In this document: piece by piece, positions 9,510-18,760 of the stretch | How the letters are laid out: every line of letters starts with the position of its first letter | Numbering within the stretch: the stretch's first letter is position 1 | Source: an uncultured Collinsella sp. | Lineage (GTDB): Bacteria > Actinomycetota > Coriobacteriia > Coriobacteriales > Coriobacteriaceae | Reading direction: 5' to 3' | NCBI GenBank assembly: GCA_934667065.1 | Contig: CAKULD010000001.1 | Span: 186,001 to 250,000, forward strand | Length of the DNA: 64,000 bases | Position numbers and translations under genes: made by a program | Notes under the pieces: model-generated | What the model was told of the DNA's origin: nothing | Seen by the model: the letters and a program-made list of their open reading frames with translations, nothing else | The model's database searches: none

Positions 9510-10916
9510 ATGCCTCTTGCAGATTCCTTTAGCCTGCTCGTTTTGGGCCAGGGCAAGTCCGGCCTCGATGTTGCCCGCTGGGCGCTGGCACATCCCGAGC
9601 GTGTGAGCGCCGTTACCGTCTATGGCGGCGGTACCTCCGAGCCCAATGACGCCACGCGTGCGCTTGAGGCTGCCGGCGCATCGTTTGTCTATGGTACCGA
9701 GCAGGTTGAGGGCGCTTACGACGTGTGCGTGACGTGCCCGGGCATCTCGGAGTTCTCGGCCTTCTTCAAGGCCGGGCGCGAGCACGCCGCTCAAATTATG
9801 GGTGAGCCTGAGTTTGCCTATCGCCTGTCTCCCCATAATTGGATTGCCATCACGGGCACCAATGGCAAGACGACCACCACGTCTTTGACCGATTATCTGC
9901 TCAAGGCAGCCGGAGAGGCCAGCGTGGCCGTCGGTAACATCGGCGAGCCGCCGGTCAATGAGGTCGATGGACGCGCGCATAATGAGTGGTTTGTGGCGGA
10001 GCTTTCGAGCTACCAGATTGCTACGAGCTCCGAGCTCCATCCTCGCGTGGCGGTGCTGCTCAACATCACGCCCGATCACTTGGGCTGGCACAAGAGCCAT
10101 AAGAACTATGCGCTTGCCAAGATCAAGCTGTTTGACAATATGTCCGACGATGACCTCGTGGTTGTCGATATCGAGGATGCCGGCATCCATGAGTTCGATG
10201 AGTATATCTACACGCCGGGTCGCCGCATCTGCAAGGTCGCCTTTGATGAGCCTGAGGGTGAGGACGCTGCCTTTGTGCGCGACGGCAAGATGATCGTGCG
10301 CCTGAAGGGTGTCGAGACCCCGCTCATCGCTACATCCGAGCTCAAGATCTCGGGTCATCACAATGTCATCAATGCCCTGTGCGCCGCTACGGCGGCCCTG
10401 GCCGTCGGAGCCGATGCCGACGGAATCTGTCGTGGCCTGACCACGTTTCAGCCGCTTGAGCATCGCGTGGAGCCCTGCGGCGAGATCGATGGCGTGCGCT
10501 ATGTCAACGACTCCAAGGCGACGAACACCGACGCCGTCGAGAAGGCCCTGACGGCGTTTCCCGACGATGACGTGATTTTGCTGCTCGGTGGCCATGACAA
10601 GGGAACGCCGCTCGCTGACTTTGCCCGCGTCGTTATGGATAACGTGCGCTCGGTCGTCTGCTTTGGCGATGCGCGCGAGCGTTTTACCGCCGCTATGGAC
10701 GAGGCAGATGTCGATGGCGACGTGGATATCGCCCAGGCCGATGACCTGCGCGACGCCGTGGACGTTGCCCGCTCGCTTTCGAGCCGTGGCGACGTGGTTC
10801 TGCTTTCGCCCGCTTGCTCTTCGTTTGACGAGTTCTCGGGCTACGAGGAGCGCGGCCGCGTGTTCAAGGGCTATGTGGCCCAGCTTGCCGCCGCGGCGAA
10901 ATCGCAAACGGAATAG
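9510..10916 (+). CDS. murD: UDP-MurNAc-L-Ala:D-Glu ligase
   Basis: Mur ligase of 468 residues that adds D-glutamate. It begins with a Rossmann-like domain (LVLGQGKSGLDVARWA), followed by the P-loop ITGTNGKTTTTSL (about residues 113-125) and the signature LNITPDHLGWH. The C-terminal domain carries EHRVEPCGEIDGVRYVNDSK and LLLGGHDKG. Length is normal for MurD. ftsW follows without a gap of note. Confidence 0.96.
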   Translation: MPLADSFSLLVLGQGKSGLDVARWALAHPERVSAVTVYGGGTSEPNDATRALEAAGASFVYGTEQVEGAYDVCVTCPGISEFSAFFKAGREHAAQIMGEPEFAYRLSPHNWIAITGTNGKTTTTSLTDYLLKAAGEASVAVGNIGEPPVNEVDGRAHNEWFVAELSSYQIATSSELHPRVAVLLNITPDHLGWHKSHKNYALAKIKLFDNMSDDDLVVVDIEDAGIHEFDEYIYTPGRRICKVAFDEPEGEDAAFVRDGKMIVRLKGVETPLIATSELKISGHHNVINALCAATAALAVGADADGICRGLTTFQPLEHRVEPCGEIDGVRYVNDSKATNTDAVEKALTAFPDDDVILLLGGHDKGTPLADFARVVMDNVRSVVCFGDARERFTAAMDEADVDGDVDIAQADDLRDAVDVARSLSSRGDVVLLSPACSSFDEFSGYEERGRVFKGYVAQLAAAAKSQTE

Positions 10917-10925
10917 GGGTTGCCG

Positions 10926-12446
10926 GTGAGAGAGGAGAGCCCCCGACAAAGCATGAGGAGGCCCGACTCGGACCGTGCTTCCTCACGGCGCAGCACGCCG
11001 CGTTCTGGCCGCGGTGGGCAAACGTTCAGCGAACGCTATATTGCCGGCGTTCCCGCTCGCATCATGCGCCCCCGATTGGTATTTTTGGCCTGCTTGTTTT
11101 CGCTGGTGTGCTTTGGCTTGTTGATGGTGTACTCGGCATCTTCGGTCGAGGCGCTGCACGAGAACGGTTCGGCGACGTTCTTCCTGTTTCGACAAGCCGC
11201 GTTTGCCGGGGTTGGCGTGCTGGCCATGGTTGCCATAGCCCGCTATTTGCCGGACAGCTGGTTTGGGGAGGATGTGCTCAGGATCTTCCTGTTCGTCATG
11301 ATGTTCTTGCTGCTGTTGGTGTTCTTAGTGGGCAGCGGCAGTCGTGGCGCCACGCGCTGGCTCAACATCGCCGGCATTCAGTTCCAGCCCTCCGAGTTTT
11401 TGAAGCCATTTGCCATTGCGTACTCGGCCATTATGCTCGATCGCTTCTTTTCGCCCGGTGGCAACATCAACGAGTTCCTTAGCAAGATGGGCATCTGTTT
11501 GGGCCCTTCGATTCTTCTGATTTTTATCCAGCCCGACTTCGGCACCATCCTGATCATCTTGCTGACGCTGGTGTGCATGGCGCTGTTTGCGGGATTGGAC
11601 CCCAAATATATCGTTTGGACGATCGCCGGTGGCATCGTTGTTATTGCAATCGCCCTTATCGCCGAGCCGTATCGTATGACGCGTGTCGAGGTCGCTTGGA
11701 ATCCCTGGGCCGATGAGTACGGAGATGGCTACCAAGCCACGCTCGCCATTATGGCGTTTGCATCGGGTGGCCTGTTCGGCCGTGGTATCGGTAACTCCAC
11801 CATGAAGTACTCGTATTTGCCCGAGGCGCATAACGACTACATCCTTGCCATCATTGGCGAGGAAGTCGGCTTTGTCGGGACCGTTCTGTTCTTCTTGGTA
11901 TTTGCGATGCTGATTTACTCGGCATTTCGCATTGCTGAGCAGGCGACCGACCGTCGCGGGGCACTCATGGCATCGGGTTCCGCGGTCATTCTCGCAGTGC
12001 AGTTTTTGATTAACGCGCTGGGCATCCTCAACGTGTTTCCCATGACGGGAAAGCCGCTGCCGTTTATCAGCTACGGTGGCTCGTCGATTATCGTGTCGCT
12101 TATGCTTGCCGGGTTGATCCTGCGCGTTTCGTACGAGAGCGCCCGCCGTGATGAGTACGACCGTCGTCGCGAGAGCTTTGCCGTTATGGACGAGAGCACT
12201 GCCGGCGTGCCCCATGTGCGCGGTGAGCGATCTACGCGCAATGGCTTTACCGTTTTGGATGGCTCTGCGTCCGAGCCGGCTGCTCGTCCGCGTGCGCGAA
12301 CGGCGCCGCAGGGTCGCCCGCAGCGCCCCACGCCTCGCAACGCGGGCGGCGGATATAATCGAATCGATTTGAATTCGGACCCGTCGGCGCGCCTGCGCAC
12401 CGACGACCAGGGGCCGCGCGTACGAAGGGACTACCATGACCGATAA
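10926..12446 (+). CDS. ftsW: SEDS glycosyltransferase FtsW
   Basis: Septal peptidoglycan polymerase of the SEDS family, partner of FtsI. The basic N terminus (about 45 residues) is followed by some ten membrane spans with LLMVYSASS, GATRWLNIAGIQFQPSEF, HNDYILAIIGEEVGF and LPFISYGGSS. A cytosolic Arg/Pro-rich tail of roughly 85 residues follows, longer than usual. The GTG at 10926 is preferred because AGGGG ends 6 bases before it; a TTG at 10920 and an ATG at 10953 are alternatives. The 3' end overlaps murG by 11 bases. Confidence 0.95.
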   Translation: MREESPRQSMRRPDSDRASSRRSTPRSGRGGQTFSERYIAGVPARIMRPRLVFLACLFSLVCFGLLMVYSASSVEALHENGSATFFLFRQAAFAGVGVLAMVAIARYLPDSWFGEDVLRIFLFVMMFLLLLVFLVGSGSRGATRWLNIAGIQFQPSEFLKPFAIAYSAIMLDRFFSPGGNINEFLSKMGICLGPSILLIFIQPDFGTILIILLTLVCMALFAGLDPKYIVWTIAGGIVVIAIALIAEPYRMTRVEVAWNPWADEYGDGYQATLAIMAFASGGLFGRGIGNSTMKYSYLPEAHNDYILAIIGEEVGFVGTVLFFLVFAMLIYSAFRIAEQATDRRGALMASGSAVILAVQFLINALGILNVFPMTGKPLPFISYGGSSIIVSLMLAGLILRVSYESARRDEYDRRRESFAVMDESTAGVPHVRGERSTRNGFTVLDGSASEPAARPRARTAPQGRPQRPTPRNAGGGYNRIDLNSDPSARLRTDDQGPRVRRDYHDR

Positions 12447-13551
12447 GATGACCGTTGCTATCGCAGCCGGCGGCACGGCAGGACATATCAACCCCGCGCT
12501 CGCCTTGGCCGAAGAGCTGCGTGACCGCGGGCATCACGTCGTGTTTGTGGGCCAGTCGCACAAGCTCGAGGGCCGTCTGGTCCCCGAGGCCGGGTTTGAT
12601 TTTGTGCCCATTACGGTCACGGGCTTCGACCGCTCCCGTCCTTGGACGGCGCTGACCTCGCTGTGGCGTGTCAACAAGGCCAAACGTGCGCTCGCCAATC
12701 ATTTCTCAAAGGTCGGTAAGCCCGATGCCGCCATTGGTTTCGGTGCCTATGTCGAGGTGCCGCTGTTGGGCTGGTGCAAGGGTGCGGGCGTTCCGTATTT
12801 GCTGCACGAGCAAAACTCCGTTCCGGGCCTGGCTAACAAGATGATGAACTCGCATGCCGCCCGCGTGTGCATCTCGGTGCCGGCCGCGCGCTCGGTCTTT
12901 GAGCGTGAAGATGACCCCGAGCATGTGCTTATGACCGGTAATCCGGTGCGTCGCTCGGTGATTGAGGGAGATCGTTCCCGCGGCCGCAAGGCGCTCGGCG
13001 TGCCCGAGGACGCGACGCTGCTGCTGGTCTTTGGTGGCTCGCTCGGTGCCCAGCATCTCAACGAGCGCGTGGCCTCGCTCAAGGGCGAGCTGCTGGGCCG
13101 CGAGAACCTCTACGTCTTACATTCGACGGGAGCCGACGGCTTTGAGGAGACCGAGCGTGCCCTGGCGCTGACGCCCGAGGAGGCGAAGCGCTATCGCGTG
13201 CAGCCCTACATCGACAACATGGGCGACATGCTGGCTGCGGCCGATCTGGTGCTCTCGCGCTCCGGCGCCTCGAGCGTGGCCGAGATCGCCGCTCTTGCCG
13301 TGCCCTCGGTGCTGGTGCCCTATCCGCATGCCACGGCCGACCACCAGACCACGAATGCCCGCTATCTGGTCGATGCCGGTGCGGGCGTGCTTTGCGCCGA
13401 TGCCGATATCGATGCCCCCGCTTTTGCCGAGGAGCTGTTGCACCTTGTCGATGACGCTGCGGCGCGCGATGCCATGCGCCAGGCGGCGCGCGGCTTGGCG
13501 CAGGATCGCGCCGCCGCACTTTTGGCCGACGCGGTAGAGGGTTTGCGTTAG
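12436..13551 (+). CDS. murG: UDP-GlcNAc:lipid I GlcNAc transferase
   Basis: Peripheral membrane glycosyltransferase (GT28) of 371 residues that makes lipid II. The N-terminal glycine loop AAGGTAGHINPALALAEEL, HEQNSVPG, a second glycine loop FGGSLGAQHLNE and the donor-site segment SRSGASSVAEIAALAVPSVLVPYP are all present. It overlaps the end of ftsW by 11 bases, which suggests coupled translation. A 97-base gap separates it from murC. Confidence 0.96.
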   Translation: MTDKMTVAIAAGGTAGHINPALALAEELRDRGHHVVFVGQSHKLEGRLVPEAGFDFVPITVTGFDRSRPWTALTSLWRVNKAKRALANHFSKVGKPDAAIGFGAYVEVPLLGWCKGAGVPYLLHEQNSVPGLANKMMNSHAARVCISVPAARSVFEREDDPEHVLMTGNPVRRSVIEGDRSRGRKALGVPEDATLLLVFGGSLGAQHLNERVASLKGELLGRENLYVLHSTGADGFEETERALALTPEEAKRYRVQPYIDNMGDMLAAADLVLSRSGASSVAEIAALAVPSVLVPYPHATADHQTTNARYLVDAGAGVLCADADIDAPAFAEELLHLVDDAAARDAMRQAARGLAQDRAAALLADAVEGLR

Positions 13552-13648
13552 TTAGACGGGATATCGCCGGTCGCCCTCGCGCTGATGAGGTAGGTGCGGT
13601 ACAGTTAACGGGTTACAGGCAGTGTTTACGCAAGGAGTACACGAGCAC

Positions 13649-15067
13649 ATGGCTGATTCCCAGACTGCAACCTCCGCGCCCGAGTTTAAGAGCGCCCACT
13701 TCATCGGTATCGGTGGCGCCGGCATGAGCGGCATCGCCCTCGTTTTGCACGAGCGCGGCTATGCCGTTACCGGTTCCGACCTTAAGACTTCGCGCTACAT
13801 TCGTCAGCTTACGCGCGCCGGCGTGAAGGTTCACGTTGGTCACGAGTCTGCGACGATCGACGAGGTCAAGCCCGACGTGGTCGTGGTCTCCACCGCTATT
13901 CCCGAGTCTAACCCCGAGCTTGTTCGCGCCCGCGAGCTGGGTATTCCCGTGTGGCCTCGCGCCAAAATGCTCTCGGCCCTGGGCCACGACTATACCACCG
14001 TCGCCGTCGCCGGCACGCACGGCAAGACCACGACGTCTTCGATGTGCGCCACTATGCTCGATCGCATGGGCCTGGATCCCAGCTTCTTGATCGGCGGCAT
14101 CGTTGAGGGCTATGACACCAACGGCAAAAACGGCTCGGGCGATTACTTTGTCGCCGAGGCCGACGAGTCCGACAGCTCTTTCCTGTTCCTGAACCCCAAC
14201 GTGGTCATCGTGACCAATGTCGAGGCCGACCATCTCGATCACTACTCGGGCATCGAGGAGATCGAAGCCACCTTTGCCAAATTCATGAGCCTGGTGGGCG
14301 AGGACGGTACCGTCATCGTCTGCGGCGAGGATCCGCATCTGGTCGAGCTCGCCAAGTCGACGGGCCGCCGCGTGCTTTCCTATGGCTTTGCCGAGAGCAA
14401 CGACATCGTCTGCGTGCATCCGGATGTCAAGGGCATCCAGAGCGACTTTGTCGTTCGCTTTGAGGACGGCACCGAGCACGCTGTGGAGATCAAGAGCAAC
14501 CCCGGTCGCCACAACATGCTCAACGCCACGGCAGTTTTGACCGTCGCTCACGTCCTGGGTCTCGACATCGATGCTGCCGCCAAGGCGCTGTCGAGCTTTG
14601 AGGGCGTTCGCCGTCGCTTTACCCATGTGGGTGATATCGACGGCATCACCGTGGTCGACGACTACGGCCATCATCCCACCGAGATCAAGGCGACGCTTGC
14701 CGCCGCCTCGTCGCTGGGTTACAAGCACGTCGACGTCGTGTTCCAGCCGCACCGCTATTCGCGCCTGCAGGCTCTGTGCGACGATTTCGCCGACGCCTTT
14801 GCCAATGCCGACAAACTGCTGCTGATCGACGTTTTCTCTGCCGGCGAGATGCCCATCCCCGGCGTTACCTCCAAGATGCTCGCCGATACCGTTCGTGCCA
14901 AGCATCCCGGCAAGGAAGTCGTGTACTGCTCCAGCCGTCTCGAGCTCAACCAGGAGCTCGAGCAGATGGTGGGCGAGGGCGACCTGCTGCTTACCATGGG
15001 CGCCGGTGATGTCACGACGGTCGGTCCCGAGTTCATCGATTATCTGACTGCCAAGAAAGACGCTTAA
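13649..15067 (+). CDS. murC: UDP-MurNAc:L-alanine ligase
   Basis: First Mur ligase of the pathway (472 residues), adding L-alanine to UDP-MurNAc. It shows the N-terminal loop FIGIGGAGMSGIALVL, the P-loop VAGTHGKTTTSSM, EADESDSSF and the C-terminal DDYGHHPTEIKATL with VFQPHRYSR. The ATG at 13649 lies 11 bases after AAGGAG. An upstream in-frame GTG at 13622 would add nine unconserved residues and overlap the ribosome site. The order murG-murC-murB is conserved among actinobacteria. Confidence 0.96.
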   Translation: MADSQTATSAPEFKSAHFIGIGGAGMSGIALVLHERGYAVTGSDLKTSRYIRQLTRAGVKVHVGHESATIDEVKPDVVVVSTAIPESNPELVRARELGIPVWPRAKMLSALGHDYTTVAVAGTHGKTTTSSMCATMLDRMGLDPSFLIGGIVEGYDTNGKNGSGDYFVAEADESDSSFLFLNPNVVIVTNVEADHLDHYSGIEEIEATFAKFMSLVGEDGTVIVCGEDPHLVELAKSTGRRVLSYGFAESNDIVCVHPDVKGIQSDFVVRFEDGTEHAVEIKSNPGRHNMLNATAVLTVAHVLGLDIDAAAKALSSFEGVRRRFTHVGDIDGITVVDDYGHHPTEIKATLAAASSLGYKHVDVVFQPHRYSRLQALCDDFADAFANADKLLLIDVFSAGEMPIPGVTSKMLADTVRAKHPGKEVVYCSSRLELNQELEQMVGEGDLLLTMGAGDVTTVGPEFIDYLTAKKDA

Positions 15068-15072
15068 GCTCC

Positions 15073-15984
15073 ATGGGTCTGTTTAATGCCGTCATGGCGC
15101 TTTCGGGCATGATCGACACGGATGTGATTGAGGACGAGCGACTTGCGCGCCATACGAGCTATCGTATCGGCGGCAAGGCCGACCTCTTTGTGACGTGCCA
15201 CAGCTATCATGCCCTCCGCCGCGCCGTGGCGGTGCTCGACCGCGAACAGGTGCCGTGGGTGATTATCGGCAAGGGATCCAATCTTTTGGTTGCCGATGCC
15301 GGCTATCGCGGCGCCATCATTTCGCTGGGGCGTGAGTTCCAGCGCACGGTTGTTGCCGAAGACGGCCGTACGCTGACCGTTGGCGCGGGCGTGATGTTCG
15401 CGCGCTTGGTCAATGACGCCCTGTCTCGCAGCCTCTCGGGCCTTGAGTTTGCCGTCGGTATTCCCGGTTCGGTCGGCGGCGCCATATCTATGAATGCCGG
15501 CACGCGTACCGAGTGGATCGGTTCGCTCGTTGAGGATGTCGTAACGTTCGACCCCTCCTCCGGCATTAAGCACTATTCGGGGTCCGAGATAACCTGGGGC
15601 TACCGCGAATGCAGCCTTCCTCGCAATGAGATTATCCTCGAGTGCGTTCTTAAGCTAAAACCGGCTCCTAAAGCCGATATCCGTGAGCGCATGGAGCGGT
15701 ATCTGACCCGGCGAAAGCGTACGCAGCCCATGGGGCGCGCATCTTGCGGATCGGTCTTTCGCAATCCGCCCGATGCGAGCGTGGGCAAGCTCATCGAGGA
15801 TTGTGGATTAAAGGGTTTTTCGGTCGGCGGCGCGGAAGTTTCGCCCGTGCACGCTAATTTTATCGTTAATAACGGAACCGCTTCGGCCGATGATGTGGCC
15901 GCGGTTATCAGACATGTGCACGGAAAGGTGAGGGAGGCGTATGGCATCGAGCTCAGACCGGAAGTTAAATTCCTCGGCTTCTAG
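15073..15984 (+). CDS. murB: UDP-N-acetylenolpyruvoylglucosamine reductase
   Basis: FAD-dependent reductase of 303 residues that forms UDP-MurNAc. FAD-binding features are TSYRIGGKADLFV and GKGSNLLVADAGYRGAII, followed by GIPGSVGGAISMNAG, the catalytic-Ser segment CGSVFRNP and GGAEVSPVHANFIVN. The end LRPEVKFLG is typical for type II MurB. Its last 44 bases overlap the start of ftsQ in another frame. Confidence 0.96.
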   Translation: MGLFNAVMALSGMIDTDVIEDERLARHTSYRIGGKADLFVTCHSYHALRRAVAVLDREQVPWVIIGKGSNLLVADAGYRGAIISLGREFQRTVVAEDGRTLTVGAGVMFARLVNDALSRSLSGLEFAVGIPGSVGGAISMNAGTRTEWIGSLVEDVVTFDPSSGIKHYSGSEITWGYRECSLPRNEIILECVLKLKPAPKADIRERMERYLTRRKRTQPMGRASCGSVFRNPPDASVGKLIEDCGLKGFSVGGAEVSPVHANFIVNNGTASADDVAAVIRHVHGKVREAYGIELRPEVKFLGF

Positions 15985-17197
15985 AGCATCGAAACCCACC
16001 TTCCGCCGCGCCGGAGGGCGTTCCGGCGCACCTGCCAAACTTCAGCGTAAGGCCGTCACGCCTTCGAAGCCCTCCGGACATGTGCGACCTGCCAAGCGTC
16101 CGGTTGTCGGCTCGCAGCTCGGCAACCGTCCTGCCGCAAAAAAGACCTCGCGTCCCTCGGTGACGCCAAGGCCCGTCATGGGCACCAAGTCCGCTCGTCC
16201 CGTGGCAACGCCTAAAACCTCGATGGGGGCCAAAGCGCCGCGCCCGGGCCACACGCTGGGTGCATCGAAGCCGCGTTCGCTGACGTCGGTGCCGGCTGCC
16301 GCTGAGAAACCTTCGAGTAAAAAGGGCTTCAACCCGCTGACTTCGCTGGGGGCCATGGCTAATAAGACGACCGATGCCGTTCCCGCCGTTAAGGGCAAAG
16401 GCAAAATCGTGGGCGGCGTTCTTGCCGCATTGGCCGTGCTCGTCGTCATTGCCATCGTAGTGATCAACTCTGGATTGTTTGCCGCTACCGACATTCAGAT
16501 TCAGGGCAGCGAGCATGTGACCAAGCACGATGCCATTCAACTGATCGATTTGCCCGAGGGCACGTCGCTGTTTAACGTCGACCCCGATCAGATCACCGAG
16601 GACCTCAAGCAGAATCCGTGGGTTTCGGGCGTGGATGTCCAACGCCAGTTTCCCCATACGCTCATCATTACGCCGACGGAGCGCAAGGTTGTTGCAATCG
16701 CCTATATCAGCTCGGACGATCTTGCCTGGGCCATCGGCGACGATGACACCTGGATCGCTCCGCTTTCGACCTCGGTTGAGGTGGATGACCAGGGCAACGT
16801 CATCACGACGGGTCAGGGCTCAAACACCCTGACCGGCATTGATGCCGCGCTGGCACTGGCCAAGCACTACGGCGCCGTGCTGTTGACCGATGTATCGGCC
16901 GATGTCGCCCCGGTCTCTGGTCAGGCGGTGAGTTCCAAGGCCGTTAAGGCCGGCTTGGACTACGTGCGTGGTTTTTCGAGCGAGTTTCTGGGGCAAGTCA
17001 AGGATATTTCCACGCCTTCGGTCGAGGCCATCTCGGCAAACCTCAATAACGGTATTGAGGTGTCGCTGGGCGATTCTAATGATATCGCCAAGAAGGAGCG
17101 CATTGTCACCAAGCTGCTTTCGCAGGTAGAGGGCGTGACGTATGTCAACGTGCGCTCTCCGGGCAACTATACGTTTAGGAACGCACCCACCTCATAG
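15941..17197 (+). CDS. ftsQ: FtsQ/DivIB-type division protein
   Basis: Bitopic divisome protein of 418 residues. A very long basic, Pro/Lys/Arg-rich cytosolic region (about 1-160) precedes one membrane span (VLAALAVLVVIAIVVINSG, about 163-185). The POTRA domain follows directly (ATDIQIQGSEHVTKHDAIQL), then the beta domain with RQFPHTLIITPTERK. The start lies inside murB behind GGTGAGGGAGG; a shorter N terminus cannot be excluded but would lose conserved overlap. It probably links FtsL-FtsI-FtsW to the septum. Confidence 0.9.
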   Translation: MASSSDRKLNSSASRASKPTFRRAGGRSGAPAKLQRKAVTPSKPSGHVRPAKRPVVGSQLGNRPAAKKTSRPSVTPRPVMGTKSARPVATPKTSMGAKAPRPGHTLGASKPRSLTSVPAAAEKPSSKKGFNPLTSLGAMANKTTDAVPAVKGKGKIVGGVLAALAVLVVIAIVVINSGLFAATDIQIQGSEHVTKHDAIQLIDLPEGTSLFNVDPDQITEDLKQNPWVSGVDVQRQFPHTLIITPTERKVVAIAYISSDDLAWAIGDDDTWIAPLSTSVEVDDQGNVITTGQGSNTLTGIDAALALAKHYGAVLLTDVSADVAPVSGQAVSSKAVKAGLDYVRGFSSEFLGQVKDISTPSVEAISANLNNGIEVSLGDSNDIAKKERIVTKLLSQVEGVTYVNVRSPGNYTFRNAPTS

Positions 17198-17214
17198 CGG
17201 CGTTTGGGCCTTTG

Positions 17215-17243
17215 TTGACAGGCCATACCACGCCGTTTATCTG
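17215..17243 (+). promoter_or_regulatory. Possible ftsZ promoter
   Basis: A perfect TTGACA (17215-17220) is followed after 17 bases by the weak -10 TATCTG. The 199-base gap between ftsQ and ftsZ is the longest in the cluster and AT-richer than its surroundings, as expected for a separate ftsZ promoter. A second AT-rich block (TTGACT at 17271, CATAAT at 17285 and 17298) may hold another promoter but its spacing is poor. Confidence 0.4.
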
Positions 17244-17326
17244 GTTTGTTTGGTTTTCACGGTCAATTATTTGACTGATACGTTCATAATGTGCAAACAT
17301 AATACGGTTTACCTTTGCATTTACTT

Positions 17327-17340
17327 TCAACCTGAAGGTT
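17327..17340. promoter_or_regulatory. Motif shared with the mraZ upstream region
   Basis: TCAACCTGAAGGTT contains the inverted repeat AACCT-GA-AGGTT and matches 13 of 14 bases of the element at 2804-2817 before mraZ. It lies 57-70 bases before the ftsZ start, so it could be an operator or activator site of a common regulator. Confidence 0.45.
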
Positions 17341-17396
17341 AATGTGCGCAGGGGTCGACCCATGCTATGGCTATAACCTTTGTTCGGAGGACCGAC

Positions 17397-18548
17397 ATGC
17401 ACGAGACAGAGATCAACAACTACCTTGCCGTCATTAAGGTGGTCGGCGTCGGCGGCGGCGGTACCAACGCGGTCAATCGAATGATCGAAGAGGGCATCCG
17501 CGGCGTCGAGTTTGTCGCCATCAACACCGATGCTCAGGCACTCGCGATCTCTGATGCCGATATCAAGGTGCACATCGGCACCGATCTTACCCGCGGCCTG
17601 GGTGCTGGCGCCAACCCCGAGGTTGGCCGCAAGGCTGCCGATGAGTCCCGCGACGACATCGCCGAGGCGCTCGCTGGCGCCGACATGGTGTTCATCACCT
17701 GTGGCGAGGGCGGTGGCACCGGTACCGGCGCCGCTCCCATCGTTGCCGATATCGCGATGAACGAGGTCGGCGCGCTGACCGTCGCCGTCGTGACCAAGCC
17801 CTTCACCTTCGAGGGCCGCAAGCGCAAGAAGAGTGCCGAGGAGGGCATCAAGACCCTCTCCGATTGCGTCGACACCATGATCGTTATCCCTAACGACAAG
17901 CTGCTCGACATCGCCGAGAAGAAGACCACCATGCTCGAGGCCTTCGCGATTGCCGATGGCGTCCTCTCCCAGGGCACCCAGGGCATCACCGACCTCATCA
18001 CCGTCCCCGGTATCATCAACCTGGACTTCGCTGATGTTAAGACCATCATGAAGCAGGCCGGTACCGCCATGATGGGCATCGGTACCTCCTCTGGGGACAC
18101 CCGTGCCGTCGACGCTGCTCAGCAGGCTATCTCCAGCCCGCTGCTCGAGAGCTCCATCGATGGTGCTACCCGCGTCCTGCTTTCCATCGCCGGCTCCAAG
18201 GACCTGGGCATCCAGGAGATCAGCGACGCTGCCGACGTTGTCGCCAACGCCGTCGATCCCGAGGCCAACATCATCTTCGGTACCGTTGTCGACGAGTCCC
18301 TGGGCGATCAGGTGCGTATCACCGTCATCGCTACGGGCTTCTCCGACTCCAACGTCAACCGTCAGGACGAGCTCTTTGCCGCCCAGCAGTCCCAGAGCAA
18401 GGCCGCTGCCGCCGAGCCCCAGCGCACCGCTCCTGCTACGAGCCCGGCTCAGGCCGCCCCGACTCGCAACGTCGGCGGCACCGAGCTCCCGAACTTCGGC
18501 AACGATCAGTTCGAGCTTCCCGATTTCCTTAAGCGTGGCAGCTTCTAA
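17397..18548 (+). CDS. ftsZ: Cell division GTPase FtsZ
   Basis: Tubulin homologue of 383 residues that polymerises into the Z ring. GTP-binding features are [15 protein letters not shown] (about residues 14-28) and the tubulin signature [13 protein letters not shown]; the T7 loop is [12 protein letters not shown] variable Ala/Pro/Gln-rich linker leads to the C-terminal peptide [12 protein letters not shown], which should bind SepF and other partners. The ATG at 17397 has CGGAGG six bases upstream; an in-frame ATG at 17367 would add ten unconserved residues. No ftsA is present, so SepF (encoded at 24916) is the likely membrane tether. Confidence 0.98.
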   Translation: MHETEINNYLAVIKVVGVGGGGTNAVNRMIEEGIRGVEFVAINTDAQALAISDADIKVHIGTDLTRGLGAGANPEVGRKAADESRDDIAEALAGADMVFITCGEGGGTGTGAAPIVADIAMNEVGALTVAVVTKPFTFEGRKRKKSAEEGIKTLSDCVDTMIVIPNDKLLDIAEKKTTMLEAFAIADGVLSQGTQGITDLITVPGIINLDFADVKTIMKQAGTAMMGIGTSSGDTRAVDAAQQAISSPLLESSIDGATRVLLSIAGSKDLGIQEISDAADVVANAVDPEANIIFGTVVDESLGDQVRITVIATGFSDSNVNRQDELFAAQQSQSKAAAAEPQRTAPATSPAQAAPTRNVGGTELPNFGNDQFELPDFLKRGSF

Positions 18549-18573
18549 TCGGTTGTTCTCAACGTTTTGCATG

Positions 18574-18607
18574 GGGATGCGTCCATTTGGATGCATCCCT
18601 TTTTTGT
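18574..18607 (+). terminator. Terminator after ftsZ
   Basis: The stem GGGATGCGTCC/GGATGCATCCC (one G-U pair) with loop ATTT is followed by TTTTTTGTTT. It marks the end of the main division operon. Confidence 0.85.
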
Positions 18608-18637
18608 TTCGCTTTTGTAAACGAAAGCCTCCAATCT

Positions 18638-18657
18638 CTTTACGTTCCCTTTACGTT
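18638..18657 (+). promoter_or_regulatory. Candidate PHO box before pgeF-pstSCAB-phoU
   Basis: CTTTACGTT occurs twice exactly 11 bases apart (CTTTACGTTCCCTTTACGTT). Tandem 11-base direct repeats are the form of PhoP binding sites known in actinobacteria. The pair lies about 105 bases before pgeF, the first gene of the transcript that continues into pstSCAB. The regulator gene itself is not in this window. Confidence 0.5.
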
Positions 18658-18760
18658 TGCCCTTGGTGCAGCGGGTATCCTTTTAGGGAAGTATGACAGC
18701 CGCGTACATGCGGGCTGCAGCGGCGATGCCGCGGTACTTGTGTTATTAGGAGGCTTTAGT

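Noticed and set aside
17175..18596. A 473-codon minus-strand frame opposite ftsZ
   Set aside because: Antisense shadow of ftsZ; composition is Gly/Asp/Val-rich without motifs.
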